Shown: positions 47,936 through 60,848, counted from the stretch's first letter. The stretch: 64,000 nt of DNA from Strongylocentrotus droebachiensis (GCA_035222895.1 JAVYIG010001823.1:172501-236500), one strand, 5' to 3'. Notes: a model not told the origin generated them from the letters alone. Numbers and translations are program-made.

Positions 47936-47976
47936 GTTGCACTGTGTAGATAGTACTACTATCTACACAGTGCAAC
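47936..47976. repeat. Perfect 41-bp palindrome
   Basis: Two exact 20-base inverted arms (GTTGCACTGTGTAGATAGTA and its complement) around one base. It lies in the DGCR6 intron about 310 bp from the last exon. Confidence 0.9.
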
Positions 47977-48360
47977 AAACTTTTCTTCTCCCATCAATGA
48001 TCGGCGAACTATCTTTCATCACATGATTTACTTTTGACCAATCGTAGTGCAAGATTCTTTGTATGTGGAATATAATAACAATTATAATATAACCAGATTT
48101 GTTAGTACCGGTATCTTTTCCCAGAGGAAAAAAGTGCTTGTATCACCCTGGCTTAATAAACTTACATGATAAGGTGCTCAAGCATTCCAAGAAATACTTC
48201 CTACTGGTAAGGACAAAAATAGAAATTTGAAAATTGCTTGTACCAACTACACAACCATGCGTCCTGTTTTCATGAATTTGATATCAAAACATTATTTAGG
48301 CTAAGATCTTCAGAAGACCGAGGCAGTAAGCTTTACATTTCAAATGAAACACTATCATAC

Positions 48361-48467
48361 CTCTTTCTCCTTCTCATTGGCAATCTTGGTTCGTGGTACA
48401 TTGTGAGGTTTGCTCTGGCAATCCTGAATGGCTGCTTGGTGTCTCTTCTGCATCTGATACTTCTGGG
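48361..48467 (-). CDS. DGCR6: DGCR6 homologue, internal exon
   Basis: 107 bp, acceptor CTTTCAG, donor GAG|GTATGA, phase 1 in and phase 0 out, which fits both neighbours. It encodes QKYQMQKRHQAAIQDC and PHNVP, aligning with RQKHQEAQQACRPHNLP of the human protein. A charged, helical stretch (KIANEKEKE) leads into the last exon's coiled coil. Confidence 0.9.
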
Positions 48468-49161
48468 CTGAAAGCAGATTTGAAATACAGAAAGGGAACA
48501 ATTGTCACAATAGAACCTGTGAAAATGTAATTTAAAGTCCTGTCAGCAGCAAAATGACATTGAAACAAGTATGCCTCCTCAGTGGAGTATTTTTTTAATC
48601 ATGCATTTGTTATTCTTGTCATAGAATACATTAAGACAAGAATGTTATTCAAAGAAATGGATTTCCTCAATATGAATTACTACAAGGACAATGCATCAGA
48701 CTGGATTCAAGTGCTAAGATTTCTACCAGTACTTTCAAGTGTGGCAAACTATGCAAGACAAACTCTAAGAAGAAATGTTGATGTATAGTTTGAATTATAT
48801 CCCTCATGTATAGTTGTTTGCATTGCGATTGTACAGAGCACGAAAAATGTATAGACAAGTACTATCTTTCGATCTCAGGTCGAGATAGTACTTTTGTAAA
48901 GTAATTTTTTGCTGCTACCCCACTTGCCCACCCTTGCCCATTGAATACGCATAGCAAAGTAGGTTACGCGAAATGTCAAAGTCAATGTCAATGTCAAATG
49001 AGCGCGCATCAACTGTATTACATGTATGCATGTTGCGCTTTGTAAAATCTAGCTGAAGCTAAACTGTCTGCAGAATCAGTTCTTATTATTATGTAAAATT
49101 CACTTTAAATAGACCTTATTGCCGATGTGGGATATAAAACAAATATTAACCTCCTTTACTT

Positions 49162-49284
49162 GGGCAATGGATACAAACTATCATCGCCTCGGTGATCTCG
49201 GGGCTACCATCTTCCCTCGCCTGCGGCTCGGGAAGATAGTAGCCCCGAGATCACCTCGGCGATGATAGTTTGTACCATTACCCT
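49162..49284. mobile_element. Hairpin element in the DGCR6 intron
   Basis: Arms of about 55 bp (TACAAACTATCATCGCC, then GTGATCTCGGGGCTAC) nearly perfect around a 14-base GC-rich loop. Same family as 47661-47831 by core words. Confidence 0.75.
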
Positions 49285-49732
49285 CGTAGTCGATTAATAT
49301 TTGCTTACTAAAGGTAGTTGGTTCCCTCAGACCATCCCCTTTGGTGCTGCAATTCCACTACACTCAATTATTGTTTAAAGTCAATGGGTGACATTCTCAT
49401 AAGTTAAGCCGGGACTAAGTCCAGACTAAACAAGAATTTTAGTTCACACTTCTATGGAATGCTAGGTTTCATCTTCCTCCTTCTATATTCATGACAAAGA
49501 TAATCTACCAAAGACTTTGTTGAAATTCAGTTCATACTCATATTATCTTTTTCTTCCCATTTCATTGCAAAATTATTTTTTTGGACACTTTTGATGGAAG
49601 GATTAAAATAATCTGTATAGGGTAAATGAGTTGGCAACAGGCACTCCATAAAAGTGTGGACTAACTTAGTACGCGCTAACTTAGTACGCGCTACTGGAAT
49701 ACCACCCAATGGGTTAATCGTATTCTCCTTAC

Positions 49733-49893
49733 ATTTATGACTATTGTGAAGCCTTGCTCTCTGTTCCATCAGCTTTCTCTCCATCATCTGTTGTATCTCA
49801 GAGAGATGTTGTACAATCTCAAACACAGTGCCATCCAATAGAGACAGAGCAAGATTGGATAGAGTCGTGTATGGCAGAAGCTGCTGGAAATTC
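49733..49893 (-). CDS. DGCR6: DGCR6 homologue, first exon visible
   Basis: 161 bp, acceptor CATGAACAG, donor T|GTAAGG, phase 2 in and phase 1 out. The protein [19 protein letters not shown], then [15 protein letters not shown] and [16 protein letters not shown] is the most conserved block of DGCR6 (human [20 protein letters not shown]). About 40-50 N-terminal residues should be in one or more exons further right; none could be found in 50-59 kb, where LINE and SINE insertions fill the space. In total about 161 of an expected roughly 200-220 residues are visible. Confidence 0.92.
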
Positions 49894-50049
49894 CTGTTCA
49901 TGAGAAAAGTAAGGTTACGTTGTAACAAGTATTACTTGTATCAGGAAATGTAAAATAATCTTTTTTGCAGCACCATATAACTCAAATACTGACAGCCCAT
50001 TGATATATAATGAGATTTCTAAACTGTCAACAATGACGAATTCCTAAAC

Positions 50050-51720
50050 TGTGTCGCACAAGTAAACAAAATACGTATAACTTACGATGATTTAAATGAC
50101 ATGAGTGAAGATGTAAGATTAAACGATTCTCTTCCAATTCTTGATTCTGACTTTGATAAACAATATGTAAATGATTGCAAATATTATTTAGAAGATGAAT
50201 TCAAAGAGTCTATAGATCCAAATTTAGTACAATTTAGTGCTATACACTTTAACTCGAGGAGTATGGCCACAAATTTTGATCAAATTTCTGCCTACCTTAG
50301 CAGCCTTCCTGTATATGTTACGGCTATTGGTATAACAGAGACCTGGCTGAATTCAGAAAACGAGAATTGTTACATGTTGGATGGATATAACTTTATTAAT
50401 AACAGAAAGGTCGGTAGGGGAGGAGGCGTGGGAATATTTTTAGATGAAATGTTGTGTTATCGATTGCGGGATGACCTGAATCCCACCTGTTCTTCATGTG
50501 AAACTGTATGTGTTGAAATTAATATACCTCGAGTAAAAAGTATAGTAATTGGTGTAATCTACAGACCCCCGAAACCCAACTTAGATCAATATATGACATA
50601 TTTGGATAAATTATTGTAAGAACTTTCCAAGGAAAATAAACAAATTTATCTCCTTGAAGACTATAATGCTGATTTACTTCAAATATAATTATCATTCTAA
50701 TGAACATAATTGCGTCACACGGCTTTTACTTTTAAATTAACCTACCAACCCGTGTAACCAACTCATCTCTTTCTATTATTGATAACATATTGACGAATGA
50801 CAATAATATTACTCCAGGTGTGTTGTATTTTTCAATTGCTGATCACATGCCAATTTTCTGCTATAAGAGAGGTTTCTATAAAAAATGATTCAGAACAATA
50901 TTATACTTACAGGAAAATCAACGATTTAACGATTAATAGTTTTTTTGTTGAATTAAGTAACGTTGATTGGGGTGACGTATGGATTCTGATAAAGCTTATA
51001 CTTTGTTTATGAACTAATTCCTCAAATTGTATGATAACAATTTTCCTCTTATATCAACCAAAAAGAGAAGAAAAAATAAGAATTCATGGGTTACCAATAA
51101 AATATTGAAAATGATTAAGAAAAAGAATAAATGTTTTAAAATATTTTGTCAAACTAGACGTGCAAGTGATGGGAGAACATTTGTTTTAAATAGAAATAAT
51201 GTTATTAATGCCGTTTGTAGAGCTCGTCAAAAATATTATAAGAACTTGTTACAATTGAATCGAAATAGTATTAAAAAGACCTGGGAAACAATTAATGAAT
51301 TATTGGGCAAACAGAAAAGTCAAATTCCAATTTGTTTTCAATGTAACGGAAATTTATTGTACCTAGCCTATTGAAATAACAAATCGGTTCCATAATTATG
51401 TTATTAACATTGAAAAAACTGTTAGTGGCGCGGTACCACAATCTATTCATTCTTCTCATTTTTATTGTCGAACAAGTGTTTTTGATTCCAACTTTTTATC
51501 ACCTGTACAAAATTACCCAAATATTAATTTGGTTAAAGTGTTGTCTACAATTTTCACCCCAAAGGTAATTTGCCGGGTTTTTTTTAAATAAAGGGCTGAG
51601 TTTCTCACTCCCATGGTAATTGGTTCTTATTAAAGATATTTCTTCAGTTTGTGAACATGAATCTAAGGACGTTAAATATTCCAACATGACTATGTGCTTG
51701 TGCAAATAATCCACTTAACA
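50050..51720 (+). mobile_element. LINE fragment: APE endonuclease and linker (CR1/L2-like)
   Basis: The open frame 50101-50619 encodes the front of an APE-type endonuclease (HFNSRSMATNFDQI, AIGITETWL with the catalytic Glu, GGVGIFLDE, VIGVIYRPP). The linker follows after frameshifts (SWVTNKILKMIKKKN, ARQKYYKNLLQLN, KKTWETINELLG). No reverse transcriptase follows, so the element is truncated at its 3' side. It sits upstream of the visible DGCR6 exons, probably in an intron. Confidence 0.82.
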
Positions 51721-52240
51721 TATTGGAGAGGGCTCTTCTTACTGTAAATGAAATTCGTTTGATTTTTAAAAGCAATTTCCAACAAGTGTAAGAAGTTATT
51801 TTGATTTATGTTGACTGCAAGGTTGCGTCGATACGCAACATACATATTGATTTTTAATTATAGCTGCTCTATGTAATTGACATATTAATGCATATGTTTT
51901 GTGTTATTCTTGGCGGGTTTTTTTCTTGTTAATTCATTTTCCTAATGTCTGTGCTAGAGCATGTCCTGTATATGCAACTGCGAATGATATTTTGAACAAT
52001 CATACAAAGTTGGAGTTCTTTTTTTAATGTTCCATTGATAATATTTTCGATAATATCAAACGATCTGTTGCATGATTCAGTACGCATAATAAGGAGGAAA
52101 TGGAAATGTTGAAAATCTTATATTTTTCATTGTTCACATTTGAGCGTAAAGTTGGGTTTGTAAGTGTTCATGATGTTCCGAAGGGTCATCCAGTTTGAAA
52201 TACATGTAATGTAACCCCCTCTCTTTTTAGCTCTCTATTA

Positions 52241-52280
<40 letters not shown>

Positions 52281-55200
52281 GGGATAATGCGTATACATTA
52301 TGACGGGAAATACGCCTCAAGAGAGCTGGGGAACAGAAACAAGAAAGAGAAAACGGGGAACTCGGGGGAAACCGAGAAAATGCGGACAAAGAATATCGAA
52401 GTTAGGAATCCATAAACATCTCTATTGATATGGAACTACTCCTATTGAAGTGTCGGTCACGGTGGGTGATGTTATTTGGCACAACTTCTCGATTCTTTTG
52501 TTAAAAAAATGAACTCATCCGTTTCCCTTCTTTTATTGGAAAGGGGGCGTTTCAGTTTTAAATTCTAATTCGCAGTAGATGTATAGATGAATATGAATAA
52601 TATATATATATATATTATGACATTCGATCAGATCGTATAGAATAGGAATATCGCTATATCATAACTGATTTCAATTGTTTTCTTGCTATCAAATTTCCTT
52701 TTCTGTGTATTCTTCTTCCACTATTTAAAATAAGGAATATTATGTACGCCTCCCAAACTTAAACTGGTACACTTTATTTCTTCTATTGGCGACACTATCT
52801 TTACATGAGTTTTGTTCTAGTCTTGAACGTCTCATGAATTGCGAAGCATCTCGATCTGCTCTTCATGTTAAACAATGATATTCTGACATCGTTTAATTCA
52901 AATATCTAAATGTAAAATCTCGCACCCAAAGGCTCCATAGGTCTGCCATCCACACATCTTTCCGTTGTTGTGATACTCTCCCATTGATCTGAAGACTGAT
53001 GTTGTGTCTTCATCTCTTAGTACCTGGCTCTCAAAACTTCAAGTCCAATGTATTAATGTGAGTTAAATTAAATCCAAAGACCCGATACTAATTGGCAATT
53101 CAGGAGACTGTCATGTATTTATGTTTTTCATACTTTGTAGTTGATGATTATTACGGTATATTATTTGGATACTTGCAAATGAATTTCCCTTGATGTTATT
53201 CTTAATTGTTACTGAATAAAACAAACCCATTATTATATTGTTATGTTTGTTTTCTCCTAGTCAGCTCCATATTATCAGCCACTCCCAAATGTTGAAAATT
53301 CGAATGCATTGTTAATGAACTTATATCATACAATGGGATTTCCTTTTTATCCACGTCAGTCCCATAAAATGTGGCCATTCTCAATATGTTAATTTGTAGC
53401 CACTTGCACAGCGCCATCTTCATATCCATGTTTATGTTCAGTGTCCTGCTTGAGCTACAACATGTACATGTATTCAGTTCTTATATTTTATCTAGAGCAA
53501 TAGGCCTATGCATAAACACAATGCCTGTTTACTCCCTCCTTTCTTTTCTAATTCTAAGGTTAATACCAATGTTTTTAATCCGTTTAAATTATACTTACAA
53601 TGAATTGTCTGATGAATCTAGAAAAAGACGACAGGTTAAAGTTATTATCAATCGTTTTCCTTTCCCTGCATCCATGTGACTCTTTTAAAATTTGGTTGGC
53701 TCCGTTATTCACTCATTTCTTGATTCTGTTTATGCTGAATAAATCATTATTGTAATAATAATAATAATAATAATAACATTAATCATCATCATCATAATCA
53801 TTATTACCTTTCTCATCCGCAATTACTTTCTACTATTAAGTAATACATTTGTTTAATCCTATTTTTATAAATGCAGCATTCGGAATCCCTTTCCATATTC
53901 ATACGTATACAAAATATACAAGACACTCTTTGAAAATAACAGAATAAAAATATGATTACCTTAATAATCGTCGACTTGTTTCAGAGTCAGGTTTTATTGT
54001 ACTATTCATATACATGAAAAGTTTCCATTCTGTCATAACATGTCATAATAAGTTGTAACCAAATCTTGACACAACGCACATTCTTCACTATGATTGTGAA
54101 AACATTACCCAGGATAGATGCGAGCAACCCTTGAGACTTGAAAGCATTTAAAAGACATATAGGGTAGTTGCATTCATGATCCCTCCCAGCATACAATTGA
54201 AGGGAACATTACTACCACAGTATCATATTCGAATAAGATAGCTGTACAAAGTATCAAAAATCATATACACTCATAATCGATAGGAAATGAGACATTAAAC
54301 AGAAGTATCATTCAAACTCAAAACATAATATCTTACAGCGTGAGTCAATAAATTCACGAAACACTAAAACAGTTATCTCATTAGCAATACTTGGTAAAAA
54401 TAATGAAAGAAATAAAATGATATGCAAATCGGAAGAGGTTTACTATGTAATACAAAACGAATGCTAGAAATCAAATCCTTCATCAATTTTACATATCGTC
54501 ACATTGATAATTACCATCACAGTTTTACTTTTATATGAATGCAGTGTATATTAATTTCAATTTAATTCAATTTGGTTCAATTTCTATGAAAATGTTACAT
54601 GGGATATTTTTGCAAGGAATAGAAAATACATATGTAAACAACAAAAACAGTAATAATCGGAATACATAAGTGATAAATATGGGTAGACGTTGACATCTTA
54701 GGCATTAACAAGTATAATTACCCATAGCATGAGCACTAAGAAAGAGTAAAAGGGGAATTAGTGTGGTAGAGAAAGAAGGACAGCAGATTGAGGTGAGAGA
54801 GAAGGAAATGAGTAAGAAGAAGGGGACGGACACAGAGAGAAAGGGAAAAAGCTGATGCGAGGTAAAGAACAGAGGAGTATATAGGGATGATTGCAAGAAG
54901 AAAGAGAGAATATCATGAAATGATAAAGGTAATACACAAAAAGATAATGAACTACCATTATGAAGTTAGTTAACACATTCGTATATTGACATGGAAGTGC
55001 AACAGAAGACAATTAAAAAAAAGATAATGAAATAAGAAAGAACGGGGAAAGTAAGAAGGAAAAGAAAGAGAAACTGACATAGTAAGTAGTGCTGAGCACC
55101 ATTCATGAAAAGTGATATTTAAAATACTATGTAGACAGGGTACGTGATGGTTTTCGAATTGGTTGCTATTTGCATATTCCATTCAAACAAAAGCTAAACT

Positions 55201-55769
55201 GCACAATATACAACATTATAGAAGATGGATCTATACAAACACAATATATTTCACCTGATAATTATTTAAATATCAGTTCTCGAATTAGATTACAATGTCG
55301 GTTATAAGTACAAGACTTGAACACAAACATGAGCAACATTTATATGGACAATTAATGCACTCATACATGTACATATAAATTTATTATAGTTAATCAATGT
55401 GAGGTGTTAAAAGCCCTTATGGAAAACGGAATGAAGGGTTTCAGATAGCGGTATGTTCTACACTTTGCAGACTTGAGTCGTTTACCTGATCGCATCCAAC
55501 AACATTCAAGTTAGTCTACCTTATAAAGAAAAGAAATCCACTAACAACAAACAACAGAGTAGTGAGCAAAATTGTTTTAAAATGAAATAATCAGGAATGC
55601 AAAAAAAAACTTGAAGAGATTACATGTAGGCATACCACAACAATCGATTTAAGATCGATGGGGATAATGAATAAGACAGTGGCCTACAGTCAGTGGGATA
55701 CAGGGGTATATCCCACGAGCTTCCATAGCATATACGACGACTTTCCACGTGAATGTACATAATTATATG
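51721..55769. other. AT-rich spacer or DGCR6 intron
   Basis: CT microsatellite at 52244-52276, a TA run near 52603, and ATA repeats at 53755-53778 next to what looks like a LINE tail. No exon found on either strand. Confidence 0.5.
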
Positions 55770-55838
55770 CTATTCCAATCACATTAACTATTACATCCTC
55801 ACCGGGTACCTATCTTAAAACACCTGGGTGGGGAGGAG
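55770..55838 (-). mobile_element. SINE body, distal piece
   Basis: On the minus strand it contains CACCCAGGTGTTTTAAGATA and a TACCCGGTGAGGATG word, matching the body of the SINE at 56944-57300. It is separated from its tRNA-like head by the hAT MITE. Confidence 0.7.
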
Positions 55839-56384
55839 CAGGCGCGTACGCAGGATTTTTCCAAGGGGGGGGTTTTAACATTTATAAATCGGGCCGAAAA
55901 TTTCGCAACGACTCAGCCAGCCGCTGAATAAGGGGGGGAGGGGGGGGGGGGGGGGGGAGGGGGGAGGGGGGGGGGGGGGGGGTAAGAGGACACATTTTTT
56001 TATTTTTTTTGGTCTCAAAAAAATCGCAACGACTCAGCCGGCCGCTGAATAAGCGGGGGGGGGGGGGGGGGGGGGAGGGGGGGGGGGGGGGGGGGGGGGG
56101 GGTAAGATGACACTTTTTTTTTTTTTTTTGGTCTCGAAATTTGAAAATTTGACATTTTGCTCCGTTGGGGGGGGGGGGGGGGTAAGGTCATTTGTTTTAG
56201 GTCATCCATGGGAATTTTTTTTTTTTTTTTTTTTTTTAATAATACAAAAATTAAAATAAAAAAAATCCAAAGGGGGGGGGGGAGTTTTAGGGGGGTTTTG
56301 GGGGGGTTTATACACATAAAAATACCAAAGGGGGGGGGGTTAACCCCCCCAAACCCCCCCCCCCCCCCCCTGCGTACGCGCCTG
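55839..56384. mobile_element. hAT-type MITE with 8-bp target duplication
   Basis: 546 bp with terminal inverted repeats CAGGCGCGTACGCAGG and exact GGGAGGAG duplications at 55831-55838 and 56385-56392. The 8-bp duplication and the CAGG start are hAT hallmarks. The interior is almost only G tracts and poly-T, including stretches of about 50 G broken by single A. Non-coding; proline-rich frames in it are artefacts of the runs. Confidence 0.88.
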
Positions 56385-56392
56385 GGGAGGAG

Positions 56393-56505
56393 TAATGTAG
56401 ATTAAATGCCATGCTCATTGATATGAGTGTCGTGCAGGGCCTCGAACCCAAGATGTTTACATTTACAGTCAAGTGATGAAACCACTCGACTACGACACCT
56501 CTATG
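56393..56505 (-). mobile_element. SINE, tRNA-like head
   Basis: Minus strand: A-box-like GTAGTCGAGTGGTTTCATCA and B-box GGGTTCGAGGC, then the start of the body. It joins with 55770-55838 once the hAT MITE is removed. Confidence 0.75.
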
Positions 56506-56943
56506 ATGATGATGGAAAAAGAAGCAAGGAAATTCCGTAAATTAAAAAAAAGAACGTTAATTGCGCTGGTCCATGATTGATAAAACTCGACAATGAGGAG
56601 AGAGAAAGAGAGATAGCTATAGAGAAAGGGGTTATAGGCCTATATATCTGAATTAGAGACTGGAGTAACATTTATTGAATTAAACAGTTGTAGAATTAAT
56701 TTTATTTCAAGAATGTGGACAAACGTCTGACTAATACAAAGTTCAAAATAGTATAATTCTCGGATCAGTAGGGGTTTCATTAAACAACATAACAATAAGG
56801 ATACATTTATACAGCGCATTATATTGCCGGTTAAATCCCTTTGCGCTGTACATGGTAATGCAGAATAATTGTATTCCGAAAACTAATTACAACAAAAAAA
56901 TATATAGCCATGCTCATTAAAATACACCAAACTACATGTGGGA
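56506..56943. other. Spacer between two SINEs
   Basis: AT-rich, with a short GA-rich patch near 56600. Nothing else recognised. Confidence 0.5.
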
Positions 56944-57300
56944 GTGTCGAGGTCGAGTGGTTTAAGGCGCTTGACTATAGATGCGAAGGTCGAGGGTTCG
57001 AATCCCGACACGGCACTAATATCCTTTGGCAAGATATTTACCTGCACTTGCTACTCTCCACCCAGGTGTTAAATGGGTACCCGGTAGGATGCGAACGTTC
57101 ATGTGGTTGGACGAGCAAGTGTGCGCTTGTAAAATGGCGACTGGCTGGAATGCTCCCCAGGGAGTGGAAAATGTGCACACATTGTGTGCGGGTAAGCCTG
57201 AATCCGATGACCGGGGTAATAATATATCTGTAAAGCGCTTAGGCACATCGTTGGATCGGTGTATTGAGCGCTATATAAAAAAAACGGATTATTATTATTA
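56944..57300 (+). mobile_element. Full-length tRNA-derived SINE
   Basis: Head 56944-57016 with A box GGTCGAGTGGTTTAAGGCG and B box GGTTCGAATCC, a body with ACCTGCACTTGCTACTCTCC and CCCGGTAGGATGCGAA, then GTAAAGCGCTTAGG and an (ATT)n tail. The head resembles a Leu/Ser-type tRNA but cannot fold as a proper one. Confidence 0.85.
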
Positions 57301-59421
57301 CATATACATTGGAACATACACAATAAACGAAAAGATAGATACATAAAGTAGACAAATTTAAGGCACATTATATTATTTACGTTCAAATTGACATGCCAAC
57401 ATTCTTTTCACTTTATGTTACAATACATAAATGAGGATGAATATAATTCATCACGTTTAAATTCAAGATAATGGTTTCTAATATATATAGTTAGTTAGTC
57501 ATGCGTGCAACAAAATAGACCTACATTGTAAATTAACGACGTACGCCATTCTTTATAATATAATCAATAGAAACAAAATACTCAAGTTTCAGTAAACAAT
57601 ATTTTGCTGACACCGAATGCAATACTTGATATTGATAAATCATGTTAATCAATACAAATGATTATAGTAATACCGCCACAACAAGACCACAACAATAACA
57701 ACATAATCAACTACTACTACTACTATTACTAGTGATAAATTGTGCGTTGGAATATTTTCGCAAAATGCGGTAATGTCTCAGCGCGCTATACAATAAACAA
57801 TTAGTTACATAAATACATAAATATATCAAAAATATTAAGCTGAATGCCACATGATTTACTCTTAATAATGTAACTGCATTGCATGTAATAGTGTACAATC
57901 ACTACTTGAACTTGTAGAAAAAAAAAGCTGATTGGATATTTAAAATTAATTTGCATTTATACAGCCTCAATTTATAGTGTCAGTAATTTATAACTTGCGT
58001 TGCAAAGACACTCCTTTGTATAGGCACATACAATTTGGTTACGTTATTTACAAATTATCAACAGACAAAATTACCAACTCAAATATATCGGACAAGATTG
58101 TTTTCCCTTTCAAAATGAAAATCATAAATCATAAGAAACCTCTTATGTGATACATGCAACAGTTCATACACAATATATATTGGATAAAACAACTATACAG
58201 TATTTTATTTGTTAATTAAAAGTGTTCTTCATTTGGCCTTTTTGGAAGGTAGATATAGGCCTTAATATATGACTAGATACATCCCTTCATTTCCTATCTG
58301 TGGATACAACTTCAAAAGGTTTACCCTAAAACTCTTCCACTTGTAGGAAATCACAATAGGCCTGGTACTGAAATTATCGTCAATATAAACATATCAATGA
58401 TAAAATCATTTCTAAGTTTGCAATGAATTTGGAGAAAATCAATCTATATTTTTGGTTTAAGTAATCATGCACACAGAAAATAGGCCTGCAAGGTAGCACA
58501 TTTCATGATCTTGTCCAATAGTGTGTTTTTAATAGATGATGGGGTATTAATAGATTATGATTACGTGGCTCAGAATAGGGTAAAATAAAAACGGTCAGCA
58601 TTTTTGTTTTGATTTTTTGTTGGTTCGTTTATATAGTTCGTTCGTTTATACTTTTTGTTCTTTGTATATATTCATTTGATTTTTTATTTTTGCATTACCT
58701 TTTGCATATTCTGTATTTATACATTTTATTTTATTTCAACAAATTAATCTCACTTGTTCATGTTTGCCGTGTTTATAGTCTCTCATTTATAGCATCCCTT
58801 TTGGTTCTGAGAAGGCCTAACTGTTTTTACATAAAACGTAATAAATAAATCATGAAAGACAATTGATTCTAACGACACAGACATCATTTTGACAACGCCT
58901 GTTGCACACGAGGTTACGTTTAGATTGCTTTATTCCCTTGCTTTAACCAAGCTAGGTGATTCAGTTAGGACTATAACACTCTTAATTCAAAGAGAGGTTT
59001 GCACTGTTTGATTTGCACTCACTTTTCGGTGCGATATAACTCTCTTATGGTGCGTCAATGCCTCCGTCAGTCGCTGACGCAAGCATACTTTAGGCTAATT
59101 CTGAATCGTATACATTATCTACATAGCAAATGTGGTGAGTAAAGCACTGCTAGTTGCACAATTCAAATTCGAAAACAATTATTACTTATTTATTTTTCTA
59201 ATAATAAATATTTTTCCATCATACTTTTAAGAAAATTTCAATCAAGTTTTGAGATTTTCACCGTGTAAATCCAGGTAACACCCTTTAAAGTATATTAAAT
59301 GCAAGAACACTGAGAGTAACATTATGAAGGGAATTCAAAATCACAATCACAAGAGCTGCAATACCGATGTAAAGCATATACATCCGTCTGAATCATATGA
59401 ATGTCAACGGGATTCAGTGGA
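57301..59421. other. Region downstream of NLR gene 2
   Basis: AT-rich, with a CTA repeat near 57710. A polyadenylation signal (AATAAA on minus) is at 59189-59194, about 230 bp after the gene 2 stop. No other gene seen. Confidence 0.5.
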
Positions 59422-59560
59422 TTAATAAATCGATTGCATGACAATTGCCAAAGAAAAATGTTGATGATGTGAGGCACTTTTCATTTCTGTCCATATTTCC
59501 TGTTTGTGTGCAAAGATTGTCTGCTCAGTCTGATTCGTCAGATCGAGTGTGGTGCCATCT
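59422..59560 (-). CDS. NLR gene 2, last exon
   Basis: 45 codons and a TAA after an AATCATAG acceptor. Entry phase 2 fits the previous donor, giving KPRG then DGTTLDLTNQTEQTIFAH. No domain recognised; it is a short polar C-terminal tail. A GA microsatellite at 59593-59696 lies just outside the acceptor. The call rests on phase match, an open frame and a nearby polyadenylation signal, so it is less sure than the two exons before it. Confidence 0.6.
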
Positions 59561-59592
59561 CTATGATTATTTAAAGAAAAGACTATAGTGAT

Positions 59593-59696
59593 AGAGAGAG
59601 AGAGAGAGAAATAGAGAGAGAGGGGAAAAGAGAGAGAGAGAGATAGAGAGAGAGTGAGAGAGAGAGGGGAGAGAGAGAGAGAGAAAGAGAGAGAAG
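59593..59696. repeat. GA microsatellite
   Basis: About 100 bp of (GA)n with interruptions, close to the last-exon acceptor of NLR gene 2, where on the transcribed strand it is a long pyrimidine tract. Confidence 0.9.
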
Positions 59697-60256
59697 TGTA
59701 AATGTGTGCATCAACATACAAACAGCGCTACATTAAACAAATAATCACATAGAGCAGTAAACGGAGGGCAGAGAAGAGAGATTCAATATCACACAGCTTT
59801 ACGTCAAACAGAACCATCTTTACAAATTTAAAATTGAATTTATTTTTCTTTAACTACATGTAAACGGGCAAAATCTGTTAATCAGTTAATGAATACGTAG
59901 AAAACGTCTTAATACAAAGATGTGTGAATAATGTAAAGAAATAGGCCAACGTGTAATGAGAAAAATAGTATAAATACCTTCAGTTTATCACTTCGCTAAT
60001 CCAGTAACCTTAGCCAATTATTCATTAGGCACCCTTGAACATTCATGATACATATTTCCGAAGGAATATTAATTGACGTGCACTCCTTTTGTAAACTCTT
60101 TGTTACCTTTTGCACCGATTAATTGATGTGAGACTACGAGTGGTACATAATGTCAGTTCCTATCATTCTCGATGAAAACGAAGATAAACATTTAAAAATA
60201 GTAATTTCTGTAAGCTATGTCTATCATAGCATATTTTCTAGTCAGCCAGTAAGTCG

Positions 60257-60420
60257 TTAAAGGAGAAGTCTATCCTCATATTAAATATGTTCAATAGAAG
60301 CAGAACAATTATTGAACAATTCGGTGAAAGTTTAAGAAAAATCGGACAACGAATAAGAAAGTTATAAATCTTTCAAAATCATGCAAATCATGGAATATTT
60401 GTCATGTAATTACAGTTTTA
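60257..60420. mobile_element. Possible T2-like MITE end
   Basis: TTAAAGGAGAAGTCTATCCT followed by AAAATCGGACAACGAATAAG, words typical of T2-like small elements with TTAA targets. No opposite end was found. Confidence 0.4.
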
Positions 60421-60746
60421 AGATACTATGTCCCTTGTGCAGCCAATATCAAATTCTGAGAACTTTGCAGGAATTATTGAACATACGACCATTCGGTACA
60501 AAGGTCTAAAAATCAGATTTTTACTGATTGCAATCACACTATGTCGATTCGACAACTAATAGTCGTCACGGTTATTTCCCACAAAAAGCTATTTTCAAAC
60601 CTTTAGATTTTGAGGGAAGTTCTGAATAAGTATTGTCTTTCAAATGCCGTTATAATTCAACCCTTGCATTTGTTTGACCTGCAAATGGGACATGTAGTAC
60701 CTTAAAGAGCACTGCAAGCCTGGAAGTAAGAGTTTTAAGGACTTAC

Positions 60747-60848
60747 CCACGTGGTTTGCCATGCTCCACCTCCACCTCCATAACCTGGTCTTTACTGCAA
60801 GCAAGTATGACATCATCCACGCCCTCATCTGACCCGCATCGTATGAAT
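60747..60848 (-). CDS. NLR gene 2, penultimate exon
   Basis: 102 bp, acceptor CTGTTAG, donor GG|GTAAGT, phase 2 on both sides, matching exon 61266-61639. It encodes FIRCGSDEGVDDVILACSKD and VMEVEVEHGKPRG. The acidic V-E-V-E strand and position suggest the last part of an LRR fold or a cap. Family not otherwise recognised. Confidence 0.78.

Noticed and set aside
56015..56405. Proline-rich and glycine-rich proteins
   Set aside because: Homopolymer translation inside the hAT MITE.
56429..56502. tRNA gene on the minus strand
   Set aside because: Same SINE family in reverse, with its body interrupted by a MITE.
56944..57016. tRNA gene
   Set aside because: A and B boxes are present but acceptor and anticodon arms do not pair, and a conserved SINE body follows; it is a tRNA-derived SINE head.
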